From: Soehngenia sp.
GTDB lineage: Bacteria > Bacillota > Clostridia > Tissierellales > Tissierellaceae
Direction of reading: 5' to 3'
Length of the DNA: 64,000 nt
Assembly: GCA_024637045.1 (NCBI GenBank)
Contig: JAGXFX010000009.1
Span: forward strand, 124,001-188,000
Shown here: positions 25,965 through 33,626 of the stretch, one piece after another
How positions within the stretch are numbered: the first letter of the stretch is position 1
Layout: each line of letters opens with the position of its first letter
Position numbers and translations under genes: made by a program
The notes under the pieces: model-generated
The model's database searches: none
Told to the model about the DNA's origin: nothing
The model's input: only the letters and a program-made list of their open reading frames with translations

Positions 25965-27353
25965 ATGAAGATTGTGATAATCGGTGGAGGCCCAGGAGGC
26001 TATGTAGCCGCAGTAAAGGCCGCACAGCTGGGAGCACAGGTAGTTGTTGTTGAGAAGGAGTTTATTGGTGGAACGTGTCTTAATACAGGATGTATTCCCA
26101 CTAAGGTTCTTCTTCATTCAACTGATATATACCATAAACTAAAGAATGAGGCTGGTTCTCTTGGACTGGAGCTGGATAACCTGAAAGTAAACTGGAATGA
26201 GCTCCAGACCAGAAAAGAGCTGGTTGCAACACAGCTTGTTGAGGGTGTAAAAAACCTTCTTAGAACTGGGAATATTGAAGTGATTGAAGGTATTGCAAGG
26301 TTCTCTTCTAAGAAAAGCATCGAAGTCGCTTTAAATAATGGTGGAACAAAAATGATTTCCTTTGACCGAGCCATTGTAGCTACAGGATCAAAGCCAATAA
26401 TCATACCAGTTCCAGGCCACGACCTTGAAGGTGTAATTACAAGCAGAGAAGCAATGAGTCTGGCAGAAATTCCTAAGAATTTATGCATAATAGGCGGAGG
26501 AGTAATAGGCGTGGAATTTGCCAACATATACTCTAATCTTGGATGCAATGTGACAATTGTGGAAATGCTACCAGAACTGGTTGCAAATATGGATCAGGAA
26601 ATAGTTAAAAGTCTTGAAGAGGCACTCCTTGACAACGGGGTCAAAATTCACAAATTAGCAAAGGTACTCAAGATAGAAATGACTGATGGTGGCCTTCAGG
26701 TTTCAGCCCAAAAGGGAAATGAAACCTTGAAGATTGGAGCTGATAAGGTACTCATGGCAACTGGAAGAAAGCCAGCAGGAGATGATCTGGGACTTCAGGA
26801 ACTTGGAGCGAAGGTAGAAAGAGGAGCTATTCAGGTTGATAAGCTCTTTAAAACAGAAGTGGATAATATTTATGCGATAGGAGATTGTACAGGTGGAGTT
26901 CAGCTTGCACATGTGGCATCAGCCTCTGGTCTGATGGTTGCAGAATTGATTATGGGTGAAAGAATGGCGATGGATTTCAGAACCATTCCATATTGTGTGT
27001 ATACAAAGCCTGAACTTGCATCGGTTGGGCTGACTGAAAAGGAAGCTTTGGATAATGGCTACCGCATTAAAGTAGGCAGATTCCCTATGTATGGCAACGG
27101 AAAAGCTGTTATTTCTGGGGATGTAAGAGGACTTGTGAAGATTGTTGCAGATGAAAATACCAGGGAGGTTCTTGGAATTCATATTGCCGGAAGTAGCGCA
27201 ACTGAGCTGATTGCTGCCGGTGCTGTTGCAATCAGACTTGAAGCAACTGTAGACGAGCTTCTTACTACGATTTATGCTCATCCAACCGTAGGTGAGTCAA
27301 TTCATGAGGCAGCTGAAGGTGTATTTGGTAAAGCAGTACATCTACCAGGCTAG
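25965..27353 (+). CDS. lpdA: Dihydrolipoyl dehydrogenase (E3)
   Basis: 462 residues. FAD site GGGPGGYVAAVKAAQLGA at the N-terminus, redox disulfide GGTCLNTGCIPTK (Cys ~39 and ~44), NAD site IIGGGVIGVEFAN, FAD site YAIGDCTGG, and C-terminal His-Glu pair in AHPTVGESIHEA. It re-oxidises the E2 lipoyl group with NAD+. Last gene of the aco operon, 10 bases after E2, before a terminator. Confidence 0.93.
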   Translation: MKIVIIGGGPGGYVAAVKAAQLGAQVVVVEKEFIGGTCLNTGCIPTKVLLHSTDIYHKLKNEAGSLGLELDNLKVNWNELQTRKELVATQLVEGVKNLLRTGNIEVIEGIARFSSKKSIEVALNNGGTKMISFDRAIVATGSKPIIIPVPGHDLEGVITSREAMSLAEIPKNLCIIGGGVIGVEFANIYSNLGCNVTIVEMLPELVANMDQEIVKSLEEALLDNGVKIHKLAKVLKIEMTDGGLQVSAQKGNETLKIGADKVLMATGRKPAGDDLGLQELGAKVERGAIQVDKLFKTEVDNIYAIGDCTGGVQLAHVASASGLMVAELIMGERMAMDFRTIPYCVYTKPELASVGLTEKEALDNGYRIKVGRFPMYGNGKAVISGDVRGLVKIVADENTREVLGIHIAGSSATELIAAGAVAIRLEATVDELLTTIYAHPTVGESIHEAAEGVFGKAVHLPG

Positions 27354-27406
27354 AGAATAATTCACATTTCTCAATTCACAATTAACAAGATTTTATTTGA
27401 TATTAG

Positions 27407-27441
27407 CCAGAACATCGAAGTATTGTTGTTCTGGTTTTTTT
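27407..27441 (+). terminator. Terminator of the aco operon
   Basis: CCAGAACA pairs with TGTTCTGG followed by TTTTTTT. It is flanked by an outer inverted repeat (CAATTCACAAT and ATTGTGAATTG), and the arm TCATTGTGAATT-like sequence occurs twice (27441 and 27463 regions). Confidence 0.8.
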
Positions 27442-27523
27442 CATTGTGAATTCTGATTTGTGCATTGTGAATTGGATCTTCATGGTATAATATATTCAAA
27501 TGAAAAACTCGGGAGGTAATCAT

Positions 27524-27634
27524 ATGAACAATTTCAATAAAGGACCAGATCCAAGATTCAAATTCGTAATAATTTTTGCCGCTATTGGAGTTTTTTTCCT
27601 TTTGGCATCGATAATGGTAAGCATTTTCAATTAA
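27524..27634 (+). CDS. 36-residue single-helix membrane protein
   Basis: A small gene with GGGAGG nine bases before ATG. The product begins MNNFNKGPDPRFKF, then has one hydrophobic helix (about 14-33) and ends SIFN. TATAAT lies at 27486-27491 with a weak TTGTGA box. The function is unknown. Its stop overlaps the stop of the convergent ybaK gene by four bases. Good ribosome site, promoter-like sequence and typical helix support expression, though homologues cannot be checked here. Confidence 0.6.
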   Translation: MNNFNKGPDPRFKFVIIFAAIGVFFLLASIMVSIFN

Positions 27635-28107
27635 TCACTAGATAAATCTGCAACATCGTACTCCAGGATTTTTGAAAGGTCGACTACAGGCAACTGCAGC
27701 TGCAGACCAATTTTGCCTGCATTGAAGGTAATTCTATCAAGTAGAATAATGGTTTCATCGAATATTGTAGGATATTGCTTTTTCATCCCCAAGGGTGAGC
27801 ATCCGCCTTTAACATAGCCTGTTACAGAGAGAAGCTCCTTTACAGGTAGCATTTGTATTGACTTTTCACCGCTGGCTTTGGCAGCTTTCTTCAAGTCCAG
27901 TTCCTGGGATACGGGGATGACAAATACATAAATCTCTCTGCTTTTTCCCTTGGTGACCAGAGTCTTGAAAATTTCATCTTCAGAGATGTTTAATTTTTTT
28001 GCAACGGATTTTCCATCAATATTATCATCGTGAGTATCATATGGTATCAATACATATTCTATTGATTCATTGTCACATAATCTTGCAGCATTTGTTTTGT
28101 CAGACAT
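27631..28107 (-). CDS. ybaK: Cys-tRNA(Pro)/Cys-tRNA(Cys) deacylase, YbaK/EbsC type
   Basis: 158 residues of the INS-like editing domain family. The catalytic lysine region DEIFKTLVTKGK (~50) and KGGCSPLGMKKQYPT (~105) are the YbaK hallmarks. The enzyme removes cysteine wrongly loaded on tRNA-Pro. Met at 28107 follows GGAGT; the longer frame has no ribosome site. Monocistronic. Confidence 0.88.
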   Translation of the reverse strand: MSDKTNAARLCDNESIEYVLIPYDTHDDNIDGKSVAKKLNISEDEIFKTLVTKGKSREIYVFVIPVSQELDLKKAAKASGEKSIQMLPVKELLSVTGYVKGGCSPLGMKKQYPTIFDETIILLDRITFNAGKIGLQLQLPVVDLSKILEYDVADLSSD

Positions 28108-28184
28108 AGTTATCAACTCCTTAAATACATAATAATACAAATTTTAAAAATCAGCAAAGTCAAGATAGATTGGAGGAGATACGC

Positions 28185-30083
28185 ATGATACAGTGTAGCG
28201 TATCGGGACTTAAGAAGTTCTACGGAGCAGAGATGGTTTTCGAAAATATAACATTTGAGCTTCACTCTAGTGAAAGAGTGGGGCTAATTGGACAGAATGG
28301 TTGTGGCAAGACTACATTGATGAAAATCCTGATGGGAGAGGAAAACTACCAGGAGGGTTCTCTTACATTTGGAAAAGGTGTTACTCTTGGATATCTTCAT
28401 CAGATTTTCACTTGTCAGGAAGATACTACCGTAAGAGATGTTCTTGAACAGGCATTTGAGGAAGTGTGGAAGCTGAAGGAAGAGCTTCGCAATGTTGAAA
28501 TAAAGATGAAGGAACACTCCGGAAGAGAACTCGAAAAATTAATGGCGAGATACTCATCTTTGGTTGAAAAATATGAGTTGCACGATGGATATGATGTTGA
28601 AGTAAATATTGATAAGGTTTGTCAGGGACTGAGGATACCTCAGGATTTTATGGATAAGCCCTTTCAGCAGCTAAGTGGAGGGGAAAGAACCAGGGTTCTT
28701 CTGGCAAGACTCTTATTGCAGAAACCTGATGTACTTCTTCTTGATGAGCCTACCAATCACCTTGATATGGATTCAGTGGAATGGCTTGAGGATTTCCTTA
28801 TTGAATACAAGGGAACCGTTCTAATGGTTTCCCATGACAGGGTGTTTCTTGACCGTGTAGTAGATCGGATAATTGAACTGGAATCGAGCAGAGCCAGCAT
28901 ATACAATGGTAACTATTCTTATTATGTAGAAGAGAAGGAAAGACGTTTCCAGATTGAATACAGGGAGTACCTAAATAACCAGCGTAAAATTGACATGATG
29001 GAAAAGCAAATCGAAAGGTACCGAATATGGGGTGCCATGAGAGATAGCGAAAAGATGTACAAAAGGGCAAAAGAGCTGGAAAAGAGACTGGACAAACTCG
29101 ATGTTGTAGATAAACCTCTGGAGGATGCAAAGAAGATTCGTTTGGGAAATTCAAGTGTTCGAAGAACAGGTAAGATTGTATTGGATGTAGAAGAGCTTTC
29201 AAAATCTTTTCCCGAAAAAAAGTTATTCAGGGACCTTTCCTTTACGCTTTTTTATCAGGACAGATTGTGTATTATGGGAGTCAATGGCTCAGGGAAAAGC
29301 ACCCTGCTTAATATAATTCTAGGCGAACTACTACAGGATAGCGGGAAGATAAGATATGGATCAAATGTCAACATTGGGTTTCTACCTCAGAATATAACCT
29401 TCCAGAATGAAGATGTTACAATTCTTGACTATTTTACAAGAACCCATGGTATTACAGAGCAGGAAGCTAGAAATGAATTGGCAAGACTTTTGTTTATAAG
29501 GGATGATGTTTTTAGAAAGATAAAGGTATTATCCGGAGGCGAGAAATCCAGACTAAAGCTTTGTTCTTTATTGTACACCAAGGTAAATCTATTGATTCTG
29601 GATGAGCCAACCAATCACTTGGATATAGACACAAGAGAGGTACTGGAAAACACCCTGCTTGACTACGAGGGAACAATCCTGTTTGTATCTCATGACAGAT
29701 ATTTTGTTGAGAAGGTAGCAAAGAGTATTATGGTATTGGAAGAGGAAGGGTATGAAATTTATCCTTTTGGATACGATGATTTTATGGAGAAAAGAGCAAA
29801 AAAGAAACATGAAGAAAAAGAGAAAGACACATCCGGAAATAAAATTTCAGACAAGAAGAAAAAGCCATCCAGAAAACCAGACCATGCTCAGAAAATTGAG
29901 AGACTTGAAATGGAAATAAAGGAGAAAGAATCTCGACTTTTGGAAGTTTCAAAGAAGATGGAGCATAATAATGACAATCCAGATGAGCTTATTGAACTTT
30001 ATAGAATAAAGGAAGAACTGGAAGATAAGATAATACTGATAATGGAAGAATGGGAGAGTTTACAGGAGGCTCAAAGGAGGTAG
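28185..30083 (+). CDS. ABC-F family ATPase (ribosome-associated)
   Basis: 632 residues without membrane helices: two ABC domains in one chain. Domain 1 has GQNGCGKTT (~35), LSGGERTR (~165) and LLLDEPTNHLD; domain 2 has GVNGSGKST (~372), LSGGEKSR and LILDEPTNHLD. Between them is the charged P-site tRNA interaction linker (about 245-310). A Lys/Glu-rich coiled coil ends the protein (~540-630). ABC-F proteins act on the ribosome in translation or antibiotic protection; which subtype is uncertain. The ATG 28185 with GGAGGAG is preferred over TTG 28170. Confidence 0.9.
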   Translation: MIQCSVSGLKKFYGAEMVFENITFELHSSERVGLIGQNGCGKTTLMKILMGEENYQEGSLTFGKGVTLGYLHQIFTCQEDTTVRDVLEQAFEEVWKLKEELRNVEIKMKEHSGRELEKLMARYSSLVEKYELHDGYDVEVNIDKVCQGLRIPQDFMDKPFQQLSGGERTRVLLARLLLQKPDVLLLDEPTNHLDMDSVEWLEDFLIEYKGTVLMVSHDRVFLDRVVDRIIELESSRASIYNGNYSYYVEEKERRFQIEYREYLNNQRKIDMMEKQIERYRIWGAMRDSEKMYKRAKELEKRLDKLDVVDKPLEDAKKIRLGNSSVRRTGKIVLDVEELSKSFPEKKLFRDLSFTLFYQDRLCIMGVNGSGKSTLLNIILGELLQDSGKIRYGSNVNIGFLPQNITFQNEDVTILDYFTRTHGITEQEARNELARLLFIRDDVFRKIKVLSGGEKSRLKLCSLLYTKVNLLILDEPTNHLDIDTREVLENTLLDYEGTILFVSHDRYFVEKVAKSIMVLEEEGYEIYPFGYDDFMEKRAKKKHEEKEKDTSGNKISDKKKKPSRKPDHAQKIERLEMEIKEKESRLLEVSKKMEHNNDNPDELIELYRIKEELEDKIILIMEEWESLQEAQRR

Positions 30084-30085
30084 AG

Positions 30086-30862
30086 ATGAAATTTACAACG
30101 ATACTTGTTTCAGTTGCAGAAATGATCGGAATGATTACCTTAAATAGACCGGAAGCCAACAATACTTTCAATATTCCAATGGCAGAGGAATTAAACGATG
30201 CATTGAGAGCGATGGATGAAGATTCAAATGTCAATGTTGTTGTTATCAATGCCAATGGCAGAAATTTTTGCACAGGAATAGATGTAAATTATGTCGATGG
30301 GAAAGATATGGATGAATATCTTCAGTGGGTAAGACTTATGGAACAGATGAATATGACTATTGCAAAAATGAAAAAACCAGTGATAGCATCGGTTCACAAG
30401 ATAGCAGTTGCAAATGGCATCGGTCTGGTGGCAGCTTGCGATCTTGCAATTGCAGCTGACAACGCCATGTTTGGTGCCACTGCAATCAACGTTGGGTTGT
30501 TTTGTATGGGGCCGGCAGTACCACTATATAAGAGCCTTGGTAGAAAAAGAACTCTTGAACTGATTATGACAGGAGATATAATCGATGCCAATCAAGCACT
30601 GAGAATAGGACTTGTAAACAAGGTTGTACCTACAGAAGACCTTCAAGAAGAGACAAAAAAATATGCTGCCAAACTGGCAGAAAAAAGTCCCCGAGCCATG
30701 CAGCTGGGGAAGCAATCCTTTTATCAGATGGAAGACATGAAATTTGCAGATGCACTTGATCTTACCAATTACCATTTTGCAACCCTTTGTACTACTGAAG
30801 AGGGGCAGGAGGGAGTAAGGGCGTTTCTTGAAAAGAGAAAACCAGAATTCAGGAATGAGTAA
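30086..30862 (+). CDS. Enoyl-CoA hydratase/isomerase family protein
   Basis: 258 residues of the crotonase fold: ITLNRPEANNTFN near the start, oxyanion-hole segment NFCTGIDVNYVD (~66) and GIGLVAACDLAIAADNAMFGA (quoted as AACDLAIAADNA, ~115). The usual catalytic Glu positions are replaced here (NVGLFCMGPAVPL), so the reaction could be isomerase- or hydrolase-like rather than hydration. ATG 30086 with AAAGGAGG; it starts two bases after the ABC-F stop, so an operon is likely. Confidence 0.78.
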   Translation: MKFTTILVSVAEMIGMITLNRPEANNTFNIPMAEELNDALRAMDEDSNVNVVVINANGRNFCTGIDVNYVDGKDMDEYLQWVRLMEQMNMTIAKMKKPVIASVHKIAVANGIGLVAACDLAIAADNAMFGATAINVGLFCMGPAVPLYKSLGRKRTLELIMTGDIIDANQALRIGLVNKVVPTEDLQEETKKYAAKLAEKSPRAMQLGKQSFYQMEDMKFADALDLTNYHFATLCTTEEGQEGVRAFLEKRKPEFRNE

Positions 30863-30870
30863 TCCCTGAA

Positions 30871-31386
30871 TCAGCAGTCAAATCCTTTTCTTGAAAGGAC
30901 ACCTTGTGTAAAGTAATGTTTGATTTCAGTCATGTCGGTAACAAGATCTGCAATACTGATAAGTTCCTCTGAAGCATATCTACCTGTTAGAACTACTTCA
31001 ACATCAGGGGATTTATTTTCGACTGCCTCAATAACCTTGGCTTCATCAAGAAGACCAAGATAGATTGCAATAATTACTTCGTCCAGTATGACAAGGTCAT
31101 ACTTATTGCTTTTAAGGATTTCTGAACATTTGTCCAGGGATTCCATTGCCTTGTCGATATCTATCTGCTCTGGTTTGGAGTAGATATAGCAGCCATTGCC
31201 TAATTGTTCTATTTCAATTGAGGGAATATATTCTGAAATACCTGTTTCGCTATATTTCATATCCTTGACAAATTGACCGATATATACTTTTTTTCCTGCA
31301 AGTGCTGCCCTGATGGCTAGACCGAAGGCGGCAGTGGTTTTTCCCTTTCCGTTACCTGTATAAATATGAATAAACCCTTTTTCCAC
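30871..31386 (-). CDS. cobO: Cob(I)yrinic acid a,c-diamide adenosyltransferase
   Basis: 171 residues of the CobO/BtuR family, which puts the adenosyl group on cobalamin. The P-loop GNGKGKTTAAFGLAIRA is at residues 11-27, with LVILDEVIIAIYLGLL (~97) and LTGRYASEELISIADLVTDM near the end. It starts at GTG behind AAAGGAGG. Adenosylcobalamin is used by many amino-acid mutases of fermenting clostridia. Convergent with the crotonase gene. Confidence 0.9.
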   Translation of the reverse strand: MEKGFIHIYTGNGKGKTTAAFGLAIRAALAGKKVYIGQFVKDMKYSETGISEYIPSIEIEQLGNGCYIYSKPEQIDIDKAMESLDKCSEILKSNKYDLVILDEVIIAIYLGLLDEAKVIEAVENKSPDVEVVLTGRYASEELISIADLVTDMTEIKHYFTQGVLSRKGFDC

Positions 31387-31469
31387 GAGAAATCCTCCTT
31401 TAATTGCAATAACTATATTTGTACAATGACTATTATTAAATATACCCAGACTTTCCTGTATAGTATAGT

Positions 31470-31498
31470 TTGACAGTGAATTATTTGTTGGTTATACT
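31470..31498 (+). promoter_or_regulatory. Consensus sigma-A promoter
   Basis: TTGACA, 17 bases, TATACT, 36 bases before the start of the export protein gene. Confidence 0.75.
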
Positions 31499-31533
31499 GA
31501 ACAAGATAAAAATACGATTACAAAGGTGAGAGA

Positions 31534-32022
31534 ATGGAATCTATAGTAAGGAATCTGATAGAATTTCTATCAGTGGAGTTTGCTGTTATGCTTACAGCTG
31601 CCATGCCAATAATAGAATTAAGGGGAGCCATACCAGTCGGGATATCCCTTGGACTTAGCCCAATGCATGCTACAATACTTAGCATTATCGGGAGCATGAT
31701 TCCTGTGCCGTTTATTCTATTTACAATAAGACCAATATTCAACTATCTTAAGACGACAAGGACATTCAGGAAATTGATTAACCATCTCACTGATAAGTCC
31801 ATAAACAATAATGGTCATAGAATCCAGAAGTATGGTGCATGGGCTCTTGTTGTAATAGTTGCGATTCCATTGCCTGGAACAGGGGTATGGAGTGGAAGTC
31901 TCGCAGCGGCATTGTTGGATATTAGATTCAAGTGGGCTTTTCCTGCAATCTTTGTGGGGAACCTTATAGCAGCAGCCATTATAGTTAGCTTAAGCAAGGG
32001 CTTTATGAATATAATTGCATAA
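31534..32022 (+). CDS. COG2426-type small multidrug export/DedA-like membrane protein
   Basis: 162 residues with about four helices. PIIELRGAIPVGISLGL (~25) and VAIPLPGTGVWSGSLAAALL (~105) are the signatures of the small export protein family (putative multidrug export; function unproven). ATG behind AAAGGTGAG. Single gene with its own promoter and terminator. Confidence 0.82.
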   Translation: MESIVRNLIEFLSVEFAVMLTAAMPIIELRGAIPVGISLGLSPMHATILSIIGSMIPVPFILFTIRPIFNYLKTTRTFRKLINHLTDKSINNNGHRIQKYGAWALVVIVAIPLPGTGVWSGSLAAALLDIRFKWAFPAIFVGNLIAAAIIVSLSKGFMNIIA

Positions 32023-32066
32023 AAGAAAGCTATAAAAACTGAAATTCAGTTTTTATAGCTTTCTTA
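32021..32066. terminator. Strong bidirectional terminator
   Basis: AAGAAAGCTATAAAAACTGA pairs over about 20 bases with its mirror TCAGTTTTTATAGCTTTCTT between convergent transcripts. Confidence 0.88.
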
Positions 32067-32073
32067 TTTTTAG

Positions 32074-32250
32074 TTAACCTTTTGATTCTTCATCTACTGA
32101 AAATTCTTCAGTCACCTTGTTAGCCTGTGATTTAAACTCTCCAAGCGCCTTTCCAAGGGATTTCCCTATTTCCGGCAGCTTTGATGGTCCAAATATAACA
32201 AGAGCGATTGCAAGAATCAGAATTAGCTCAGGGGCTCCAAGTCTACCCAT
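32074..32250 (-). CDS. tatA: Twin-arginine translocase subunit TatA/TatE (copy 2)
   Basis: 58 residues: [21 protein letters not shown] forms the membrane helix, then the [19 protein letters not shown] hinge and amphipathic helix diagnostic of TatA, then a charged tail. It forms the Tat pore for folded proteins. Its ATG overlaps the stop of the selenoprotein gene by one base (TAATG), so translation is coupled. No tatC lies in the window. Confidence 0.92.
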   Translation of the reverse strand: MGRLGAPELILILAIALVIFGPSKLPEIGKSLGKALGEFKSQANKVTEEFSVDEESKG

Positions 32251-32900
32251 TATGCTAATGTCTCGTTAAGAAGTTCTACCATTTTTTTTGCTACGTCAGC
32301 TGTAGTTCCAGCACATCTACTCTTTCTTAGAGGATCTCCGTATTCAACTTTTGCTGCTTCCATAAAGTTTCCTACTGAATTCTCGCATAGTGTTGATTCT
32401 GCCACGGTTTGTGGAAGGTCAAGTCCCTCTGGTTGATACATTGGAAATTCAGCTTCCTTATACCATTTTGAAAGCTCTGCAAGTAGTTTCTTTGATGTAT
32501 CTGCATCACAAACCGTACCTATACACGCAGCTGCAACTCCAACGCATCCACAAAGACTAGCTTGTCCGTATCCGCTTGCTGCAGAAACGAATGCCATTGG
32601 TGGAATGTGATCATATGGATATCCAACTTCATCAGCTAATGTACCGAAGAACCCTTCGGCAACGCCAACGCCTCAACCACCCATTTCTTTATATCCGTTG
32701 AAAGCTCTTGCTTCTACTGCTGATGGGTCAAGTTTCTTGTACGGAAATGGCCACTCAGGTGCAGTTGTTGTATCTGCTGCTGCTTCTGGTGCACATCCTG
32801 TCAACAATCCTCCAAGACCTCCTGTTATCGCAACTCCAGCTACTGTAACACCTACGCCCTTCATAAAATCCTTACGTGAAATTTGCTTGTTTTCTGACAT
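32250..32900 (-). CDS. Tat-exported selenoprotein lipoprotein, C-GCAxxG-C-C family
   Basis: 216 residues if the in-frame TGA (32673-32675, codon 76) is read as selenocysteine. The frame is open on both sides of it and both halves make one protein. N-terminus: ISRKDFMKG, a Tat-like signal in which the second Arg is Lys, a hydrophobic stretch, then lipobox LLTGC (Cys36). Core: the UGVGVAEGFFG segment followed by SLCGCVGVAAACIGTVC, the cysteine pattern of the C-GCAxxG-C-C (seleno)protein group, likely a redox-active thiol/selenol site at the outer membrane face. No heme CxxCH. The gene precedes and overlaps tatA. A plain nonsense mutation is the alternative, but the SECIS-like hairpin argues against it. 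Confidence 0.82.
32640..32675 (-). promoter_or_regulatory. SECIS-like hairpin after the UGA codon
   Basis: Counting from the U of UGA, bases 17-22 CCGAAG pair with CUUCGG around loop GGUU, putting G at positions 23 and 24 and U at 25. Stem position and GU-containing apical loop match the bacterial SECIS element, which recruits SelB with Sec-tRNA. Confidence 0.75.
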
Positions 32901-32953
32901 TATGTAATTCCTCCCTTAGATAAATTGAAATATGTACATCTAATACTGATAAC

Positions 32954-32982
32954 ATTTTAACATAAGGTATGGAGTATGGCAA
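32954..32982 (-). promoter_or_regulatory. Promoter of the selenoprotein-tatA operon
   Basis: On the minus strand TTGCCA, 17 bases, TAAAAT, about 54 bases before the selenoprotein start. Confidence 0.65.
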
Positions 32983-33010
32983 CACATTCTGAGAAAAAAA
33001 TAACAATTTT

Positions 33011-33037
33011 CAAAAAAAGAAGATGTCCAGGGACATC
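33011..33037 (-). terminator. Intrinsic terminator of tatA copy 1
   Basis: On the minus strand GATGTCC-CT-GGACATC is followed by TTCTTTTTTTG. Confidence 0.8.
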
Positions 33038-33054
33038 CTCATAAAACAGCTATT

Positions 33055-33228
33055 TTAAGCTTCTTTTTTAACCTCAGTAAACTCTTCGGTTACCTTGTTA
33101 GACTGTGATTTAAACTCTCCCAGTGCCTTCCCAAGGGATCTACCTATTTCCGGAAGCTTGGACGGACCAAATATAACCAATGCTATTACAAGAATCAGAA
33201 TTAGCTCAGGGGCACCTAAAATACCCAT
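33055..33228 (-). CDS. tatA: Twin-arginine translocase subunit TatA/TatE (copy 1)
   Basis: 57 residues beginning [21 protein letters not shown] with the same [19 protein letters not shown] hinge as the second copy. The two proteins differ at only a few positions until the last ten residues. It carries its own terminator, so it is a separate transcript from copy 2. A fragment of the selenoprotein 3' end sits directly before it with the same TAATG overlap, showing that the pair arose by tandem duplication. Confidence 0.92.
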   Translation of the reverse strand: MGILGAPELILILVIALVIFGPSKLPEIGRSLGKALGEFKSQSNKVTEEFTEVKKEA

Positions 33229-33270
33229 TAAGCAGGCTCCGCATTAAGCATTTCAACTATTTTGCTAGTA
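33228..33270 (-). pseudogene. Remnant of a second selenoprotein gene (3' end only)
   Basis: Reading into the TAATG junction, the minus-strand frame gives [12 protein letters not shown]-stop, aligned with AKKMVELLNETLA-stop of the intact selenoprotein next door. Upstream of these about 14 codons the similarity and the frame end. It marks a deletion after duplication of the selenoprotein-tatA unit. Confidence 0.65.
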
Positions 33271-33519
33271 TATTTTACCACTATGTTAAACACATATCAA
33301 GGCTTGTCAATGCAATATCAAATCAAAAAATGGCTTAAAATAGCGAATGATGAAAGATTAGGACATAAGTCCTAAACATATGTTCAATAACGTGTCTGAA
33401 AAATATCAAACTATTTTAGAGGATTAAATAAATGAATTTGTTACTAAAGGCTTAATTTAACTCATTTATGGGTAAATACTTTAAAATACAGGATATATGT
33501 GTTATACATAAAAATATAT

Positions 33520-33549
33520 GTGACATACTATATAATCCTGTGCTATAAT
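33520..33549 (+). promoter_or_regulatory. Likely promoter of ppdK
   Basis: TATAAT at 33544-33549 has GTGACA 18 bases before it. Another TATAAT at 33531 may be an alternative. The rest of the 33271-33626 gap shows AT-rich sequence with no gene. Confidence 0.45.
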
Positions 33550-33626
33550 TGTCGATATTGGTAAAAAGCTGTATGGAGTCTACAGACGTTGTATCTAAGT
33601 TGTTAATAAATCAAGGGGGGAATGAC

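Noticed and set aside
32597-32675. Two separate genes or a nonsense pseudogene at the selenoprotein locus
   Set aside because: Frame is kept on both sides of the TGA, both halves form one family-like protein and a SECIS-like loop sits at the right distance, so readthrough is preferred.
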